This document shows positions 13,258 through 22,146 of a stretch of 48,083 bases of DNA, piece by piece; position 1 is the stretch's first letter; each line of letters opens with the position of its first letter. Both the position numbers and the translations under genes were made by a program. The notes beneath the pieces were generated by a model. That model made no database searches. It had not been told where the DNA came from and was given only the letters and a program-made list of their open reading frames with translations. This DNA is from a virus: IMG/VR virus record IMGVR_UViG_3300013119_000052, positions 1-48,083 of that record. The stretch is one strand, 5' to 3'.

Positions 13258-14911
13258 TTGTATACAAAAACTACCTCATTCTTGTGGGTCTAGGAAGGGA
13301 CTCCAAGTGTTTGAGAAGGATGATGGTACACTGGATGGATTTTGTTTCTCATGTAACACTTATGTGAAACATCCATATGGTGAACCTAAATCTATTGATG
13401 ACATCCCTGAGAAGGAACGACTAGGTAAAAGTAAGGAAGAGATTAGGGAAGAGATTGAAGAGATCCAAACCTACCCTGTCATGGACTTACGTGACCGAAT
13501 GCTTAGGGAAGCCTATCTTGATTACTATGGTATTAAGATTGGACTCAGTGAGCAGGATGGTAAGACACCTAGACTAGCTTATTTCCCATATTACGTTGAT
13601 GGGGAATTACAAGCTTATAAGTGTAAGCTATTCGAAGGGAAACGATTCTGGTCTTTAGGTGACCAAGGTGATGTAGACTTATTTGGGTGGCAACAAGCTA
13701 TCAAAACTGGGTCTAGACGTCTTATCATTGTAGAGGGTGAGTTTGATGCTCCTGCACTTAAGCGCATCATTGATCTTTACACAGAGGATAGATTTGAAGA
13801 CTTGAAACCGGCTGTCTGTAGCCTTCCACATGGTGCAGCTAGTGCAGGTAAGGACTTAGCAAGACTCTCCAAGAAAATCAGAAAGCATTTTAAGGAAATT
13901 ACCTTCTGTTTTGATGGAGATGAAGCTGGGGAATTAGCAACACAGGAAGCTATGAAAGTGTTTCCTGAGGCCACTGTAGCCACATTACCTATGAAGGATG
14001 CTAATGAGTGTCTATTGGAAGGTAAGAAGGTTCAGAAGGCCGCATATAAAGCCGTATGGTGGGATCATACCAAGACCAAGAATACAAGACTCGTATGTCT
14101 CGATGACATTTGGGAAGATTGTAAGGAAGCTCCTGAGTTTGGTGTATCATGGCCTTGGAAAACTACCACTGACTTAACTCGTGGCATTCGTAAAGGGGAA
14201 ACCATTTACATTGGTGCAGCTCAGAAGATGGGTAAGAGTGAGGTTGTTAATGCGTTAGCAGGTCATTTAGTTGTAGAACATGATTGGAAAATTCTTTTGG
14301 CTAAGCCAGAGGAAGCTAACAAGAAGACAGGTAAGTTATTAGCTGGTAAGATAGCTAAGGCTAAGTTCCATGACCCATCAGTAGAGTTTGACGAGGAAGC
14401 TTTTGAGGAAGCAGGCAAGAAAATCTTGGGCCGTAAGGTCTACATGCTCGACTTATACCAACACGCAGACTATGAAACATTCAAAGCCGATTGCGTGGAG
14501 GCAGCAGCAAATGGGGTTGATGCAATCTTCCTCGATCCAATCACCAACTTAACCAATGGAATGAGTGCAGCAGATGCTAACACTAAGCTACAAGAAATAG
14601 CTCAGGACTTAGCAGCTATGGCTAAAGATTTAGATGTTGCCATCTTCATCTTCTGTCACTTGCGTAATCCAGAAGGTGGTCCGGGTCATGATCGTGGTGG
14701 TAAAGTGTTAACATCACAATTTGCAGGCTCTAGGGCTATGGGACGTTCATGTAATTATATGTTTGGACTTGAGGGGAATAAAGATCCTGAATTAAGTCCA
14801 GAAGATCGTAATACTAGGAAACTTGTGTTACTTGATGATAGGGAATTTGGTGAGGTTGGTGAAACTAATCTTTACTGGAACCCTGAGACAACAGTTTTTG
14901 CGGAGATGTAA
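13250..14911 (+). CDS. T7-type bifunctional primase-helicase
   Basis: 553 residues, GTG start. A zinc motif at the N-terminus uses Cys4, His10/Cys12, Cys32 and Cys35. The Toprim primase core has V-E-G-E-F-D-A (161-167) and F-C-F-D-G-D-E-A-G (219-227). The C-terminal RecA-like DnaB/gp4 helicase has Walker A G-A-A-Q-K-M-G-K-S-E (322-331) and an I-F-L-D-P Walker B-like strand about 100 residues later. Length is close to T7 gp4 (566). It unwinds the fork and primes lagging-strand synthesis with the polymerase encoded two genes downstream. Confidence 0.96.
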   Translation: MSNCIQKLPHSCGSRKGLQVFEKDDGTLDGFCFSCNTYVKHPYGEPKSIDDIPEKERLGKSKEEIREEIEEIQTYPVMDLRDRMLREAYLDYYGIKIGLSEQDGKTPRLAYFPYYVDGELQAYKCKLFEGKRFWSLGDQGDVDLFGWQQAIKTGSRRLIIVEGEFDAPALKRIIDLYTEDRFEDLKPAVCSLPHGAASAGKDLARLSKKIRKHFKEITFCFDGDEAGELATQEAMKVFPEATVATLPMKDANECLLEGKKVQKAAYKAVWWDHTKTKNTRLVCLDDIWEDCKEAPEFGVSWPWKTTTDLTRGIRKGETIYIGAAQKMGKSEVVNALAGHLVVEHDWKILLAKPEEANKKTGKLLAGKIAKAKFHDPSVEFDEEAFEEAGKKILGRKVYMLDLYQHADYETFKADCVEAAANGVDAIFLDPITNLTNGMSAADANTKLQEIAQDLAAMAKDLDVAIFIFCHLRNPEGGPGHDRGGKVLTSQFAGSRAMGRSCNYMFGLEGNKDPELSPEDRNTRKLVLLDDREFGEVGETNLYWNPETTVFAEM

Positions 14912-15399
14912 TGGAACGTAATGATGTAATAGGTAAGGCTTATAACGAGCATTATGATGTATTGTATAAGACAGCTTACGCTAGGCTTAAAGACCATGAT
15001 AATGCTGAAGATGCTGTGCAAATGGCTTTCCTTAAAGCCTTAGAGTATTATGATACATATAATCCAGACAAGGCCGGTGCTGGTGCTTGGATTAATCGTA
15101 TTCTGCAAAACGTATGTAACAAGATTACACAGGTTGAGCGTAACCGTGGTGTTAGTATGGAGTTTGATGAGGAGCTTGCTGATGGTGTCTATATGACGCA
15201 TGAGGGTGATCAACTCTTAGATAAAGCTATTGGTCATATAGCTGAAGAATCTAATGCTAATACTCGTGCTATATTAACCTTATATTTTGTAGATAGGGCT
15301 AAGCCACGTGAGATTGAAGCTATTGTAGGCCTATCTAATTCACGTATTGATAATGTTATTTGGATGTTTAAAAAGAAAATGAGAGGACTATACGCATAA
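14911..15399 (+). CDS. ECF-like RNA polymerase sigma factor
   Basis: 162 residues. Region 2 spans about 11-75 (Y-D-V-L-Y-K-T-A-Y-A-R-L then D-A-E-D-like N-A-E-D-A-V-Q-M-A-F and the W-I-N-R-I helix). Region 4 spans about 104-160, with a helix-turn-helix around P-R-E-I-E-A-I-V-G-L-S-N-S-R. Regions 1 and 3 are absent, as in ECF sigma factors. With no phage RNA polymerase present, it should redirect host RNA polymerase to later phage promoters, as gp36 does in phiEco32. It overlaps the primase stop by one base, and its own stop overlaps the polymerase start. Confidence 0.9.
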   Translation: MERNDVIGKAYNEHYDVLYKTAYARLKDHDNAEDAVQMAFLKALEYYDTYNPDKAGAGAWINRILQNVCNKITQVERNRGVSMEFDEELADGVYMTHEGDQLLDKAIGHIAEESNANTRAILTLYFVDRAKPREIEAIVGLSNSRIDNVIWMFKKKMRGLYA

Positions 15400-17246
15400 A
15401 ACAGTTTGTATTTGACATAGAAGCCGATGGACTTAAACCTACTAAGATTCATTGCCTAAGTGTCAAGACAACCTCTGGTATCAGATCTACACACAAGTAT
15501 GAGAACATGGAATCGTTCTTTAGTGACCCTGATAAAATATTGATAGGTCACAACATACAAAGGTATGATGTACCTGCTGTAGAGAAATTACTTGGTGTAG
15601 AAGTTAAATGTAAACTTGTGGATACACTAGCGTTAAGTTGGTATTTATTCCCTGATAGGCCTCAACATGGTCTTGAATCTTGGGGTGAATACTTTGGCGT
15701 ACCTAAGCCAGTTGTAACAGATTGGGAAGGGTTAAGTGTAGAAGAATACATTCATCGTTGTGAAGAGGATGTTAAGATAAATTGGATGCTTTGGCAAAAG
15801 TGTTGGAAGTATTTGCTAAAGTTATATGGCAGTGAAGAAGAGGCTTGGAGGTTGATTGAATACCTAACCTTCAAAATGGATTGTGCTAGAGATCAGGAAC
15901 GTCTTAAGTGGAAGCTTGATGTAGAAAAATGTACAGAAGCTCATGAGAGATTATCCAACTTGAAAGAAGTAAAGGTTGGTTTACTTGAGGCAGCAATGCC
16001 TAAGATACCAATCAAAAAAGTGAAAGCCAAACCAGCTAAGCCTTTTAAGAAAGATGGTAGTGTTAGTGCTACAGGTAAGAAGTGGTTCGACCTATTAAAA
16101 CAGGAAGGACTACCAGAAGATTATGATGGTGAGGTAGAGTATGTAGACGGGTTTAAAGAACCTAATCCGGGCAGTACAGTTCAAATTAAGAATTGGTTAG
16201 CCTCGTTAGGTTGGATTCCACAGACGTTTAAATATAAGCGTGATAAAGAGACTAATGAGTTCACAACTATTCCTCAAATTAATTTAGAGCATGGTCAGGG
16301 TATCTGTCCTAGCATCAAAAAATTATATAACAAGGAACCAGCTCTGGAACTATTGGATGGACTCTCTGTGTTAACACATAGAATATCAATCCTCAAAGGC
16401 TTCCTAGAGGCTGTTGATGAGGAGGGGTATGTCCAAGCCCAAATACAAGGACTCACAAACACTCTTAGGTTTAAGCACAAGGTTGTTGTTAACCTTCCCG
16501 GTGTTGATAAGCCTTATGGCCCTGATATACGGGGTTGCTTATCTTCTCCTGATGGTTACGAGCTTGTGGGAAGTGATATGAGCAGTCTTGAAGACCGCAC
16601 TAAACAACACTATATGTGGGAACATGATCCAGAATATGTAAGGGAAATGAATACAGAGGGGTTTGACCCTCATCTTGATATTGGTGTGTTAGCTCGTATG
16701 ATCACACAAGATCAAGCAGATGCTTACAAGCAAGGGGATAAAAGCATTCATTCCATAAGGCATAACGCTAAGCAGGTTAATTATTCTTGTACCTATGGTA
16801 TCACACCACAAGGACTTGAACGTAATACTGGTATGCCATTAGATGAATGTAAGACATTACACACTACATATTGGAAAAGGAATTGGTCTATACAGGCTAT
16901 TGCTGATTCATGTAGAGTGAAGATTGTGAATGGTCAGAAATGGTTATTCAATCCAGTGAGTAAGTTTTGGTATTCATTGCGTTACGAGAAGGATAGATTC
17001 TCTACGCTTAATCAAGGGACTGGTGTTTATTGTTTTGACGAATGGGTTAAGGAGATTCGTAAGAGTAAGCTACCATTAATCGGACAGATGCATGATGAAA
17101 TTATTGGCTTATTACGTATAGGTTTACGTGAAAGGGCAACTAAAGTAATCAAGAATGCTGTCTATAAAGTAAATAGTAAATTAAAATTAGATAGAGATTT
17201 GGATTGTGATGTACAATTTGGATCTAATTATGCGGAGATACATTAA
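15396..17246 (+). CDS. Family A DNA polymerase with 3'-5' exonuclease, apparent AUA start
   Basis: About 616 residues if translation begins at ATA 15396, which GAGAGG (15381-15386) supports. This reading keeps the exonuclease I motif F-D-I-E-A-D-G-L (6-13). The first ordinary start (ATG 15507) would delete it, and no ATG, GTG or TTG lies between the upstream in-frame stop and 15507. Other motifs: Exo II H-N-I-Q-R-Y-D (52-58), Exo III E-E-D-V (about 123-126), polymerase A S-D-M-S-S-L-E (about 393-399), B R-H-N-A-K-Q-V-N-Y-S-C-T-Y-G (about 455-468) and C Q-M-H-D-E-I (about 564-569). T7 gp5-type replicase. Confidence 0.95.
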   Translation: MKQFVFDIEADGLKPTKIHCLSVKTTSGIRSTHKYENMESFFSDPDKILIGHNIQRYDVPAVEKLLGVEVKCKLVDTLALSWYLFPDRPQHGLESWGEYFGVPKPVVTDWEGLSVEEYIHRCEEDVKINWMLWQKCWKYLLKLYGSEEEAWRLIEYLTFKMDCARDQERLKWKLDVEKCTEAHERLSNLKEVKVGLLEAAMPKIPIKKVKAKPAKPFKKDGSVSATGKKWFDLLKQEGLPEDYDGEVEYVDGFKEPNPGSTVQIKNWLASLGWIPQTFKYKRDKETNEFTTIPQINLEHGQGICPSIKKLYNKEPALELLDGLSVLTHRISILKGFLEAVDEEGYVQAQIQGLTNTLRFKHKVVVNLPGVDKPYGPDIRGCLSSPDGYELVGSDMSSLEDRTKQHYMWEHDPEYVREMNTEGFDPHLDIGVLARMITQDQADAYKQGDKSIHSIRHNAKQVNYSCTYGITPQGLERNTGMPLDECKTLHTTYWKRNWSIQAIADSCRVKIVNGQKWLFNPVSKFWYSLRYEKDRFSTLNQGTGVYCFDEWVKEIRKSKLPLIGQMHDEIIGLLRIGLRERATKVIKNAVYKVNSKLKLDRDLDCDVQFGSNYAEIH

Positions 17247-17248
17247 TA

Positions 17249-17923
17249 ATGGCATTAAATGCAAAGAAAGTACCAATGGGTGGTGGTAATAAAGGCCCAC
17301 AACAAGAACCAATTGAAGCGGGTACATACCCATGTCGAGTGGTTCAAATCTTGGACTTGGGCTTACAAGCTCAACGTCCATACCAAGGTGAAGAGAAACC
17401 ACCTGCACATGAGATTATGATTACGTACGAATTCGTAGATGAATTCTGTCTAGATGAAGAAGGTAATGAGCAAGAGGATAAGCCACGTTGGTTATCTGAG
17501 ACTATGCCTTTACGTAATCTAGATAGTGATATGGCTAAGTCTACTAAACGTTATAACGCTTTAGATCCTAATGATGATCTAGATGGTGATTTCCTAGGGC
17601 TAGTTAACACTCCTTGTATGGTGACTGTATCTAATAGGGAAGGTACTGGTAAGTTTGCGGGTAAGGTTTACACCAACATCACTAACGTATCTACTATGCG
17701 ACCTAAGGAAGCAGCTAAATGTCCTGAGTTGGTTAATCCACACAAGGTGTTTGAGCTTGAGGAGCCTGATGTAGAAGTGTTAGGTAGCCTACCACAATGG
17801 TTACAAGACAAGATTAAGGCAAACCTAGAGTTTGCTGGAAGTAACTTAGAAGCTGCTCTTAGTGGTGAAGCTCCTAAGAAAGAAGAACCTGAAGAAGAAC
17901 AAGAGGAAGAAGAAACTTGGTAA
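17249..17923 (+). CDS. Single-stranded DNA-binding protein (probable)
   Basis: 224 residues. The body (20-175) has alternating beta strands compatible with an OB fold. The tail is strongly acidic (about 205-223, Glu-rich) and ends in Trp, the arrangement used by T7 gp2.5 and bacterial SSBs to contact replication partners with an aromatic C-terminus. Its position directly behind the polymerase supports this. No signature motif makes it certain. Confidence 0.75.
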   Translation: MALNAKKVPMGGGNKGPQQEPIEAGTYPCRVVQILDLGLQAQRPYQGEEKPPAHEIMITYEFVDEFCLDEEGNEQEDKPRWLSETMPLRNLDSDMAKSTKRYNALDPNDDLDGDFLGLVNTPCMVTVSNREGTGKFAGKVYTNITNVSTMRPKEAAKCPELVNPHKVFELEEPDVEVLGSLPQWLQDKIKANLEFAGSNLEAALSGEAPKKEEPEEEQEEEETW

Positions 17924-18099
17924 CATGGAAAGGTCATCCTCTAACTAGGTACTCACAGAATTGTTTAGATTTGTATGTTCTTGTTGAGGATAACGACTTA
18001 ACCCTAGTCGCTGAGGGGTTAAAGGTTATGTGGGAACATGGCCGTGAAATTCATTTTGCTAATTTTGGAAAGAGAGTTAATGACAGTAAAACCTATTGA
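17917..18099 (+). CDS. Small protein of unknown function (60 aa)
   Basis: A TTG start overlaps the SSB stop by 7 bases, with AAGAGG upstream. A mixed-charge 60-residue product follows with no recognised motif. It ends 20 bases inside the next gene. The overlap pattern is the main evidence. Confidence 0.5.
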   Translation: MVTWKGHPLTRYSQNCLDLYVLVEDNDLTLVAEGLKVMWEHGREIHFANFGKRVNDSKTY

Positions 18100-18400
18100 A
18101 GTTGGGCAGTTCTGCCGTGTACTAGATTCAACTTATGTTGAACATGGTGTTAAAAAGAATGATGTAATCTATGTTGCTGGCGATTCTATCGTAGCAGTTG
18201 ATGAGAAAGACCCTTATATGTTAAGGCGTCTTTTCATTGGTGCATGGATGAAGGGTGACCACATTGATGTAAACCGTGGTGGTTTCACTATTGATGGTAA
18301 GCGTCTTAAAGCTTGTACTAAAGCTAAACAAGAACGCCTAAATAAAGTTAAAGATGAAGACTTCGGAGAGGAACCTAAGGAAGATGATACCACGGATTGA
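18080..18400 (+). CDS. Small protein of unknown function (106 aa)
   Basis: The ATG at 18080 is preferred; an ATG at 18038 would only add 14 hydrophobic residues inside the previous gene. The first 60 residues look like a small beta-barrel (V-G-Q-F-C-R-V-L, D-V-I-Y-V-A-G-D). The last 30 are Lys/Glu/Asp-rich. Overlaps the exonuclease start by 17 bases. Unknown role in replication. Confidence 0.65.
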   Translation: MTVKPIEVGQFCRVLDSTYVEHGVKKNDVIYVAGDSIVAVDEKDPYMLRRLFIGAWMKGDHIDVNRGGFTIDGKRLKACTKAKQERLNKVKDEDFGEEPKEDDTTD

Positions 18401-19223
18401 TGCTGATGTGATTCGCTATGAGATTGGATTCTGTGGTGAGTATGTCGAAGACGGTGAACTCAAGATAAGGGAATTTGAATTCGTAGAGAAGCTACTGAAT
18501 GAATCAATCCAAGGTATATGTGAGGCTGTCTTAGCAGATGAGCCTCCTGTCCTCTATCTTACAGCTAGTGAAGGTTTAATAAACAAGGTAAATCGACGTA
18601 ATCGTTTCTTAGGTGATGAGCCTATAGTTTATAAGCCTAACTTCCGTGAGGAAATAGCTGTAACCAAACCATATAAAGGTACTAGATCTGGTAAGAAACC
18701 ACATCATTTTGACAATATAACTCTTTACATGATTGAAAACTATGATGTGCGTATTGCCAATGGTATTGAAGCTGATGATCTAATGTCTATTGACCAGATG
18801 AAAGACTTGGACAACAGTGTGATATGCTCTAGGGATAAGGACTTAAGGATTACTAAAGGCAATCATTATGGTTGGGCTTGTGGTAAGCAACCTGAGTTTA
18901 AGTTTCAATGGGTTGATGACCTTGGTTGGTTAGATTATAACGAAGCTAAGAAGAAGGTTGAAGGTGTTGGCCTTAAGTTCTTCTACTCACAGATGATTAC
19001 AGGAGATACTGTGGATAACATCCCCGGTGTTAAAGGTAAGGGGCCTAAGGCTGCCTACGAGCTTCTGTATGACGCTGAGACAGTAGATGAGTGTAAGGAA
19101 AGGGTAATGGACCTCTACAAGGAGAAGTACCCTGAGAACGCCAGAGAATACTTTACAGAGCAAGCTAACTTATTGTGGATGCTACGTAAGGAAGATGAAG
19201 TGAGAGGTTGGAATAATGTATAA
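18384..19223 (+). CDS. 5'-3' exonuclease (T7 gp6 / FEN-like)
   Basis: 279 residues from the ATG at 18384 (AAGGA just upstream; an ATG at 18354 lies in the previous gene). The metal-binding core is recognisable: R-I-D-A-D at residues 4-8, G-I-E-A-D-D-L near 129-135, S-R-D-K-D-L near 149-154, and the G-D-x-x-D-N-I-P-G-V-K-G helix-hairpin-helix near 208-219. It degrades DNA 5' to 3' and removes primers; in T7 it also degrades host DNA and aids recombination. Next to polymerase and SSB as expected. Confidence 0.92.
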   Translation: MIPRIDADVIRYEIGFCGEYVEDGELKIREFEFVEKLLNESIQGICEAVLADEPPVLYLTASEGLINKVNRRNRFLGDEPIVYKPNFREEIAVTKPYKGTRSGKKPHHFDNITLYMIENYDVRIANGIEADDLMSIDQMKDLDNSVICSRDKDLRITKGNHYGWACGKQPEFKFQWVDDLGWLDYNEAKKKVEGVGLKFFYSQMITGDTVDNIPGVKGKGPKAAYELLYDAETVDECKERVMDLYKEKYPENAREYFTEQANLLWMLRKEDEVRGWNNV

Positions 19224-19356
19224 GAACCTACCCACATTAGAAGAGGTTAATTACATGCAGAATGTAGTTGATTTAAAGAACGCATTAAGATGGTATATAC
19301 GCCATTGTGGACAATTGGAGGAGAAGCTTGGCAAGACCCAGCGGAGAGAAGACTAG
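19216..19356 (+). CDS. Small protein of unknown function (46 aa)
   Basis: An ATG frame overlapping the exonuclease stop by 8 bases and the HNH gene by about 29. The product is helical and charged (Glu/Lys/Arg) with no motif. Its GGAGGAG-coding segment provides the HNH ribosome-binding site, the same packing used elsewhere in this arm. Confidence 0.5.
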   Translation: MYKNLPTLEEVNYMQNVVDLKNALRWYIRHCGQLEEKLGKTQRRED

Positions 19357-19747
19357 GTGCTCAGGTCAGTGGACGGAGGCAAGGTATAAGAGCTTTATCA
19401 AATCTACCTTGCGTCAAGCCACTAGGAAGTGGGCACCTATCAATGAGTGTTTAAAAGAAGCACGAGTTGCACGAGGAATATATAAGTGCAATGGATGCGG
19501 AGCAGAAGTTCCTAAAACTGTACAAGACCCAGAGACTCGAAAGAGAGTAAATAATGTTCACGTTGACCACATAGAACCTGTGGTACCTGTGACGGGCTGG
19601 GTTAATTGGGACAGTTGTATAGAACGTATGTTCTGCGAAATAGATAATTTACAAGTGCTATGTGGTGAGTGTCACAAGAAAGTGACTGATGAAGAAAACG
19701 CACAACGTAAGTATTATCGTGACTTGGAGAAGAAGAATAATGAATAG
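19328..19747 (+). CDS. HNH endonuclease (zinc-containing)
   Basis: 139 residues from TTG 19328, four bases after GGAGGAG (19317-19323); a GTG at 19307 is possible but lacks a site. The start M-A-R-P-S-G-x-x-x-R matches phage HNH proteins I know. C-x-x-C at 54-57 and C-G-E-C-H at 112-116 form the zinc site around H-V-D-H-I-E-P-V (78-85), the HNH core. Placed among replication genes, it may process recombination or packaging intermediates rather than home. Confidence 0.9.
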   Translation: MARPSGEKTRCSGQWTEARYKSFIKSTLRQATRKWAPINECLKEARVARGIYKCNGCGAEVPKTVQDPETRKRVNNVHVDHIEPVVPVTGWVNWDSCIERMFCEIDNLQVLCGECHKKVTDEENAQRKYYRDLEKKNNE

Positions 19748-19970
19748 TTACAAAGGTTATAGTTTGTTTAATGATGTAGAGAACAAGGCTCTACAAGCTT
19801 GGAATCGTTTCGTTGTAATGATGAACATTCTAAAAGATACAGGCTCAGAGGCTGAGTCTACTAATTACGTAAACCATTTTGAGAATGATGATAAAGTGCG
19901 TATTAAGGAGACTGGCCGTATGATTGAGGAGAATGGTGTAGCAGCAGTGAGGGCTACTCTTAATGCCTAA
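19740..19970 (+). CDS. Small conserved phage protein, unknown function (76 aa)
   Basis: The ATG at 19740 has GGAGAAG about eight bases before it; an earlier start (19689) lies in the HNH gene. The helical sequence has a pattern I associate with a small phage protein of T7-like replication regions (Y-S-L-F-N-D-V-E-N-K-A-L-Q-A-W-N-R-F), but no function is known. Overlaps neighbours by 8 bases on each side. Confidence 0.7.
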   Translation: MNSYKGYSLFNDVENKALQAWNRFVVMMNILKDTGSEAESTNYVNHFENDDKVRIKETGRMIEENGVAAVRATLNA

Positions 19971-20355
19971 TGTTAATGAGCTAGAACGTATTGAGGAAGA
20001 TGTGGAAGATGTTGATACCGTAAGTGTCACTGAAGATCTTATTGAGGATAGCGTATCCCATGATCTCTTAGTGGAATTTACTGATAGTAAGGCACCTGAT
20101 ATTAGAGGTAGTAATGGTTTTAGAGAGTTTATTGAAGACCGTACTAAAAGTGTACTTGAAAAGCAAGTTGGAGGTAGTCACTATAAGCACCTAGGAATTG
20201 AGCCTAACGAGTACAACTACAAAAACAATCTAAAATACTTTGAAGGTCAAGTGGTCAAGTACGTGACCAGACACTTGTTTAAGAATGGTGTTGAAGATAT
20301 TGACAAAGCTATCCACTACCTAGAACTGATTAAGGAATACGATTATAATGGCTAA
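19963..20355 (+). CDS. DUF3310-type protein
   Basis: 130 residues. The C-terminal 65 carry the DUF3310 signature: K-Q-V-G-G-S-H-Y-K, E-P-x-E-Y, F-x-E-G-Q-V-V-K-Y-V-T-R-H and G-V-E-D-I-D-K-A-I-H-Y-L-E-L-I. The N-terminal half is acidic and probably disordered. DUF3310 domains are common in phages and often accompany nucleotide-metabolism genes; biochemical function is not established. Overlaps the next gene by 8 bases. Confidence 0.9.
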   Translation: MPNVNELERIEEDVEDVDTVSVTEDLIEDSVSHDLLVEFTDSKAPDIRGSNGFREFIEDRTKSVLEKQVGGSHYKHLGIEPNEYNYKNNLKYFEGQVVKYVTRHLFKNGVEDIDKAIHYLELIKEYDYNG

Positions 20356-21115
20356 AATCTTAACTATTGATATTGAAACTTCCCCTAACATTGCTTATGT
20401 ATGGGGGCTATGGAAACAGAACGTAGGACTTAACATGCTTAAGGATAGGACATATGTAATGTCTTATGCGGCTAAGTGGCTAGGTTCTGATAAAGTTTTA
20501 TACGAAGAAAACCGACATGGAGATGATCGTGATCTCATTCAAAGTCTCATCGACTTACTTGATTCAGCAGATATTGTTATTGCGCATAACGCAAATAAGT
20601 TTGACCTACCAACAATTAATGCTAGAGCAGTTGAGCATGGTATTAAGCCTCCTTCCCCTTATAAGGTTGTAGATACTCTATCTGTTGCTAAGAAACATTT
20701 CCGTTTCACTAGTAACAAACTAGAGTTTATCGCTGATGCACTTGGTTGTGCACCTAAACTTAAACACCAACACTTCCCCGGCTTTGAGTTATGGCTTCAG
20801 TGTCTGAAGCAGAATGATAAAGCTTGGAAGGAGATGAAGGAATACAATGTTCAAGACGTTCTCACTCTGGAAGAAGTTTATCTTAAGCTCCGCCCATGGA
20901 TTAAAAACCACCCTAACATCGGGGTGTTGGATGAGCAGGATGTACCTGTATGCCCTAAGTGCGGGGGTAGGCACATTAATTACCGTGGTTATGTTACTAC
21001 TAATGTCTCCAAGTTCAGAAAGTTCGTATGTATGGATTGCGGGGGCTGGGGCAGGACTCGGTATAATGAGCTGGCTCCTGAGAAGCGAAAACAATTAACG
21101 ACTAACGCATTATAA
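20348..21115 (+). CDS. DnaQ-like 3'-5' exonuclease with C-terminal zinc ribbon
   Basis: 255 residues. The RNase H-like exonuclease fold has D-I-E-T (Asp8, Glu10), A-H-N-A-N-K-F-D-L (79-87) and a Y-N-V-Q-D-V motif near 165. The tail has C-P-K-C and C-M-D-C (about 200-232), a zinc ribbon that probably binds nucleic acid. This is a second exonuclease besides that in the polymerase and resembles stand-alone nucleases of other phages. Its stop overlaps the nrdB start by one base. Confidence 0.88.
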   Translation: MAKILTIDIETSPNIAYVWGLWKQNVGLNMLKDRTYVMSYAAKWLGSDKVLYEENRHGDDRDLIQSLIDLLDSADIVIAHNANKFDLPTINARAVEHGIKPPSPYKVVDTLSVAKKHFRFTSNKLEFIADALGCAPKLKHQHFPGFELWLQCLKQNDKAWKEMKEYNVQDVLTLEEVYLKLRPWIKNHPNIGVLDEQDVPVCPKCGGRHINYRGYVTTNVSKFRKFVCMDCGGWGRTRYNELAPEKRKQLTTNAL

Positions 21116-22146
21116 TGGTAAGTAGAATAGATATCATAGGTCAGAATGGTAATGATGGTACACATTACTTGACACAATTACAAACACCAAAGAAGAGTTA
21201 TACCTTCGACTACCCTGAGGCGTTGGCTTATGCTGACGCCCAGAACAGCATCTTCTGGACTGCTGACGAAATCAACGTAGAGAAGGACATTCAAGACATA
21301 CGTGTTAATATGTCTGAAGCTGAAGCTCATGGCGTTATAACTACACTACGCCTATTCACCCTTTATGAGCTGGTAGCTGGAAGGGATTATTGGTTAAACC
21401 GTGTTATGAAACGGTTCCCACGTCCTGATATTGAGAGGATGGCCAGCACCTTTGGCTTCTTTGAACTGAATGTCCACGCCCCCTTCTACAATAAGATTAA
21501 TGAAGCTCTGATGTTAAACACTGATGAGTTCTATATGTCTTATGTAGATGATCCAATGCTCAAGGAGCGGATGGACTTTGTAGAGAACATCGTTACACAG
21601 GAAAATGATCTACTTAGTCTCGGGGCGTTCTCTATGATTGAAGGAGCTGTACTATACAGTAGCTTTGCCTTCCTTAAGCACTTCCAAGCTAAGGGTAAGA
21701 ATAAGCTAATGAACGTAGTCAGGGGTATTAACTTCTCAGTACGGGATGAGAACCTTCACTGTGAGGGTGGGGCATGGCTGTATGGCCGTCTAAGGGACGA
21801 ACGTATAGCTGCTGGTACATACACTCAAGAGTATGACAAACTCCTCTCACAGGAGCTTACAGAGGCTGCTAGGGCTATTGCTGAACATGAGTTCCGCATA
21901 GTGGATATGATCTTTGAGAAAGGTGAGATGGATGGTATCACTGCTGAGCAGATGAAGACCTTCGTTAAGTCTAGGGTGAATCTATGCCTAGAACGTCTCA
22001 ACTTAGATCCAATCTTTGAGATTCATAATAACATCATAGCTGATTGGTTCTATGAGAACATTAACGCCCCTCAGTTTAACGACTTCTTTACTGGAGTGGG
22101 TTCTTCTTATAATAGGAATTGGAATGAACAAGGATTTAAATGGTAG
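21115..22146 (+). CDS. nrdB: Class I ribonucleotide reductase, beta (small) subunit
   Basis: 343 residues of ferritin-like R2 fold. Probable metal ligands are Glu85 (L-Y-E-L-V), Glu117 and His121 (E-L-N-V-H), Glu176 (M-I-E-G), and Glu212 and His215 (D-E-N-L-H). Tyr125 is four residues after His121, where the radical tyrosine is expected. The first helix pair is spaced E-x-x-x-H here instead of the textbook E-x-x-H. It supplies the radical for the alpha subunit encoded 7 bases upstream of its own stop, making dNTPs for phage replication. Confidence 0.96.
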   Translation: MVSRIDIIGQNGNDGTHYLTQLQTPKKSYTFDYPEALAYADAQNSIFWTADEINVEKDIQDIRVNMSEAEAHGVITTLRLFTLYELVAGRDYWLNRVMKRFPRPDIERMASTFGFFELNVHAPFYNKINEALMLNTDEFYMSYVDDPMLKERMDFVENIVTQENDLLSLGAFSMIEGAVLYSSFAFLKHFQAKGKNKLMNVVRGINFSVRDENLHCEGGAWLYGRLRDERIAAGTYTQEYDKLLSQELTEAARAIAEHEFRIVDMIFEKGEMDGITAEQMKTFVKSRVNLCLERLNLDPIFEIHNNIIADWFYENINAPQFNDFFTGVGSSYNRNWNEQGFKW

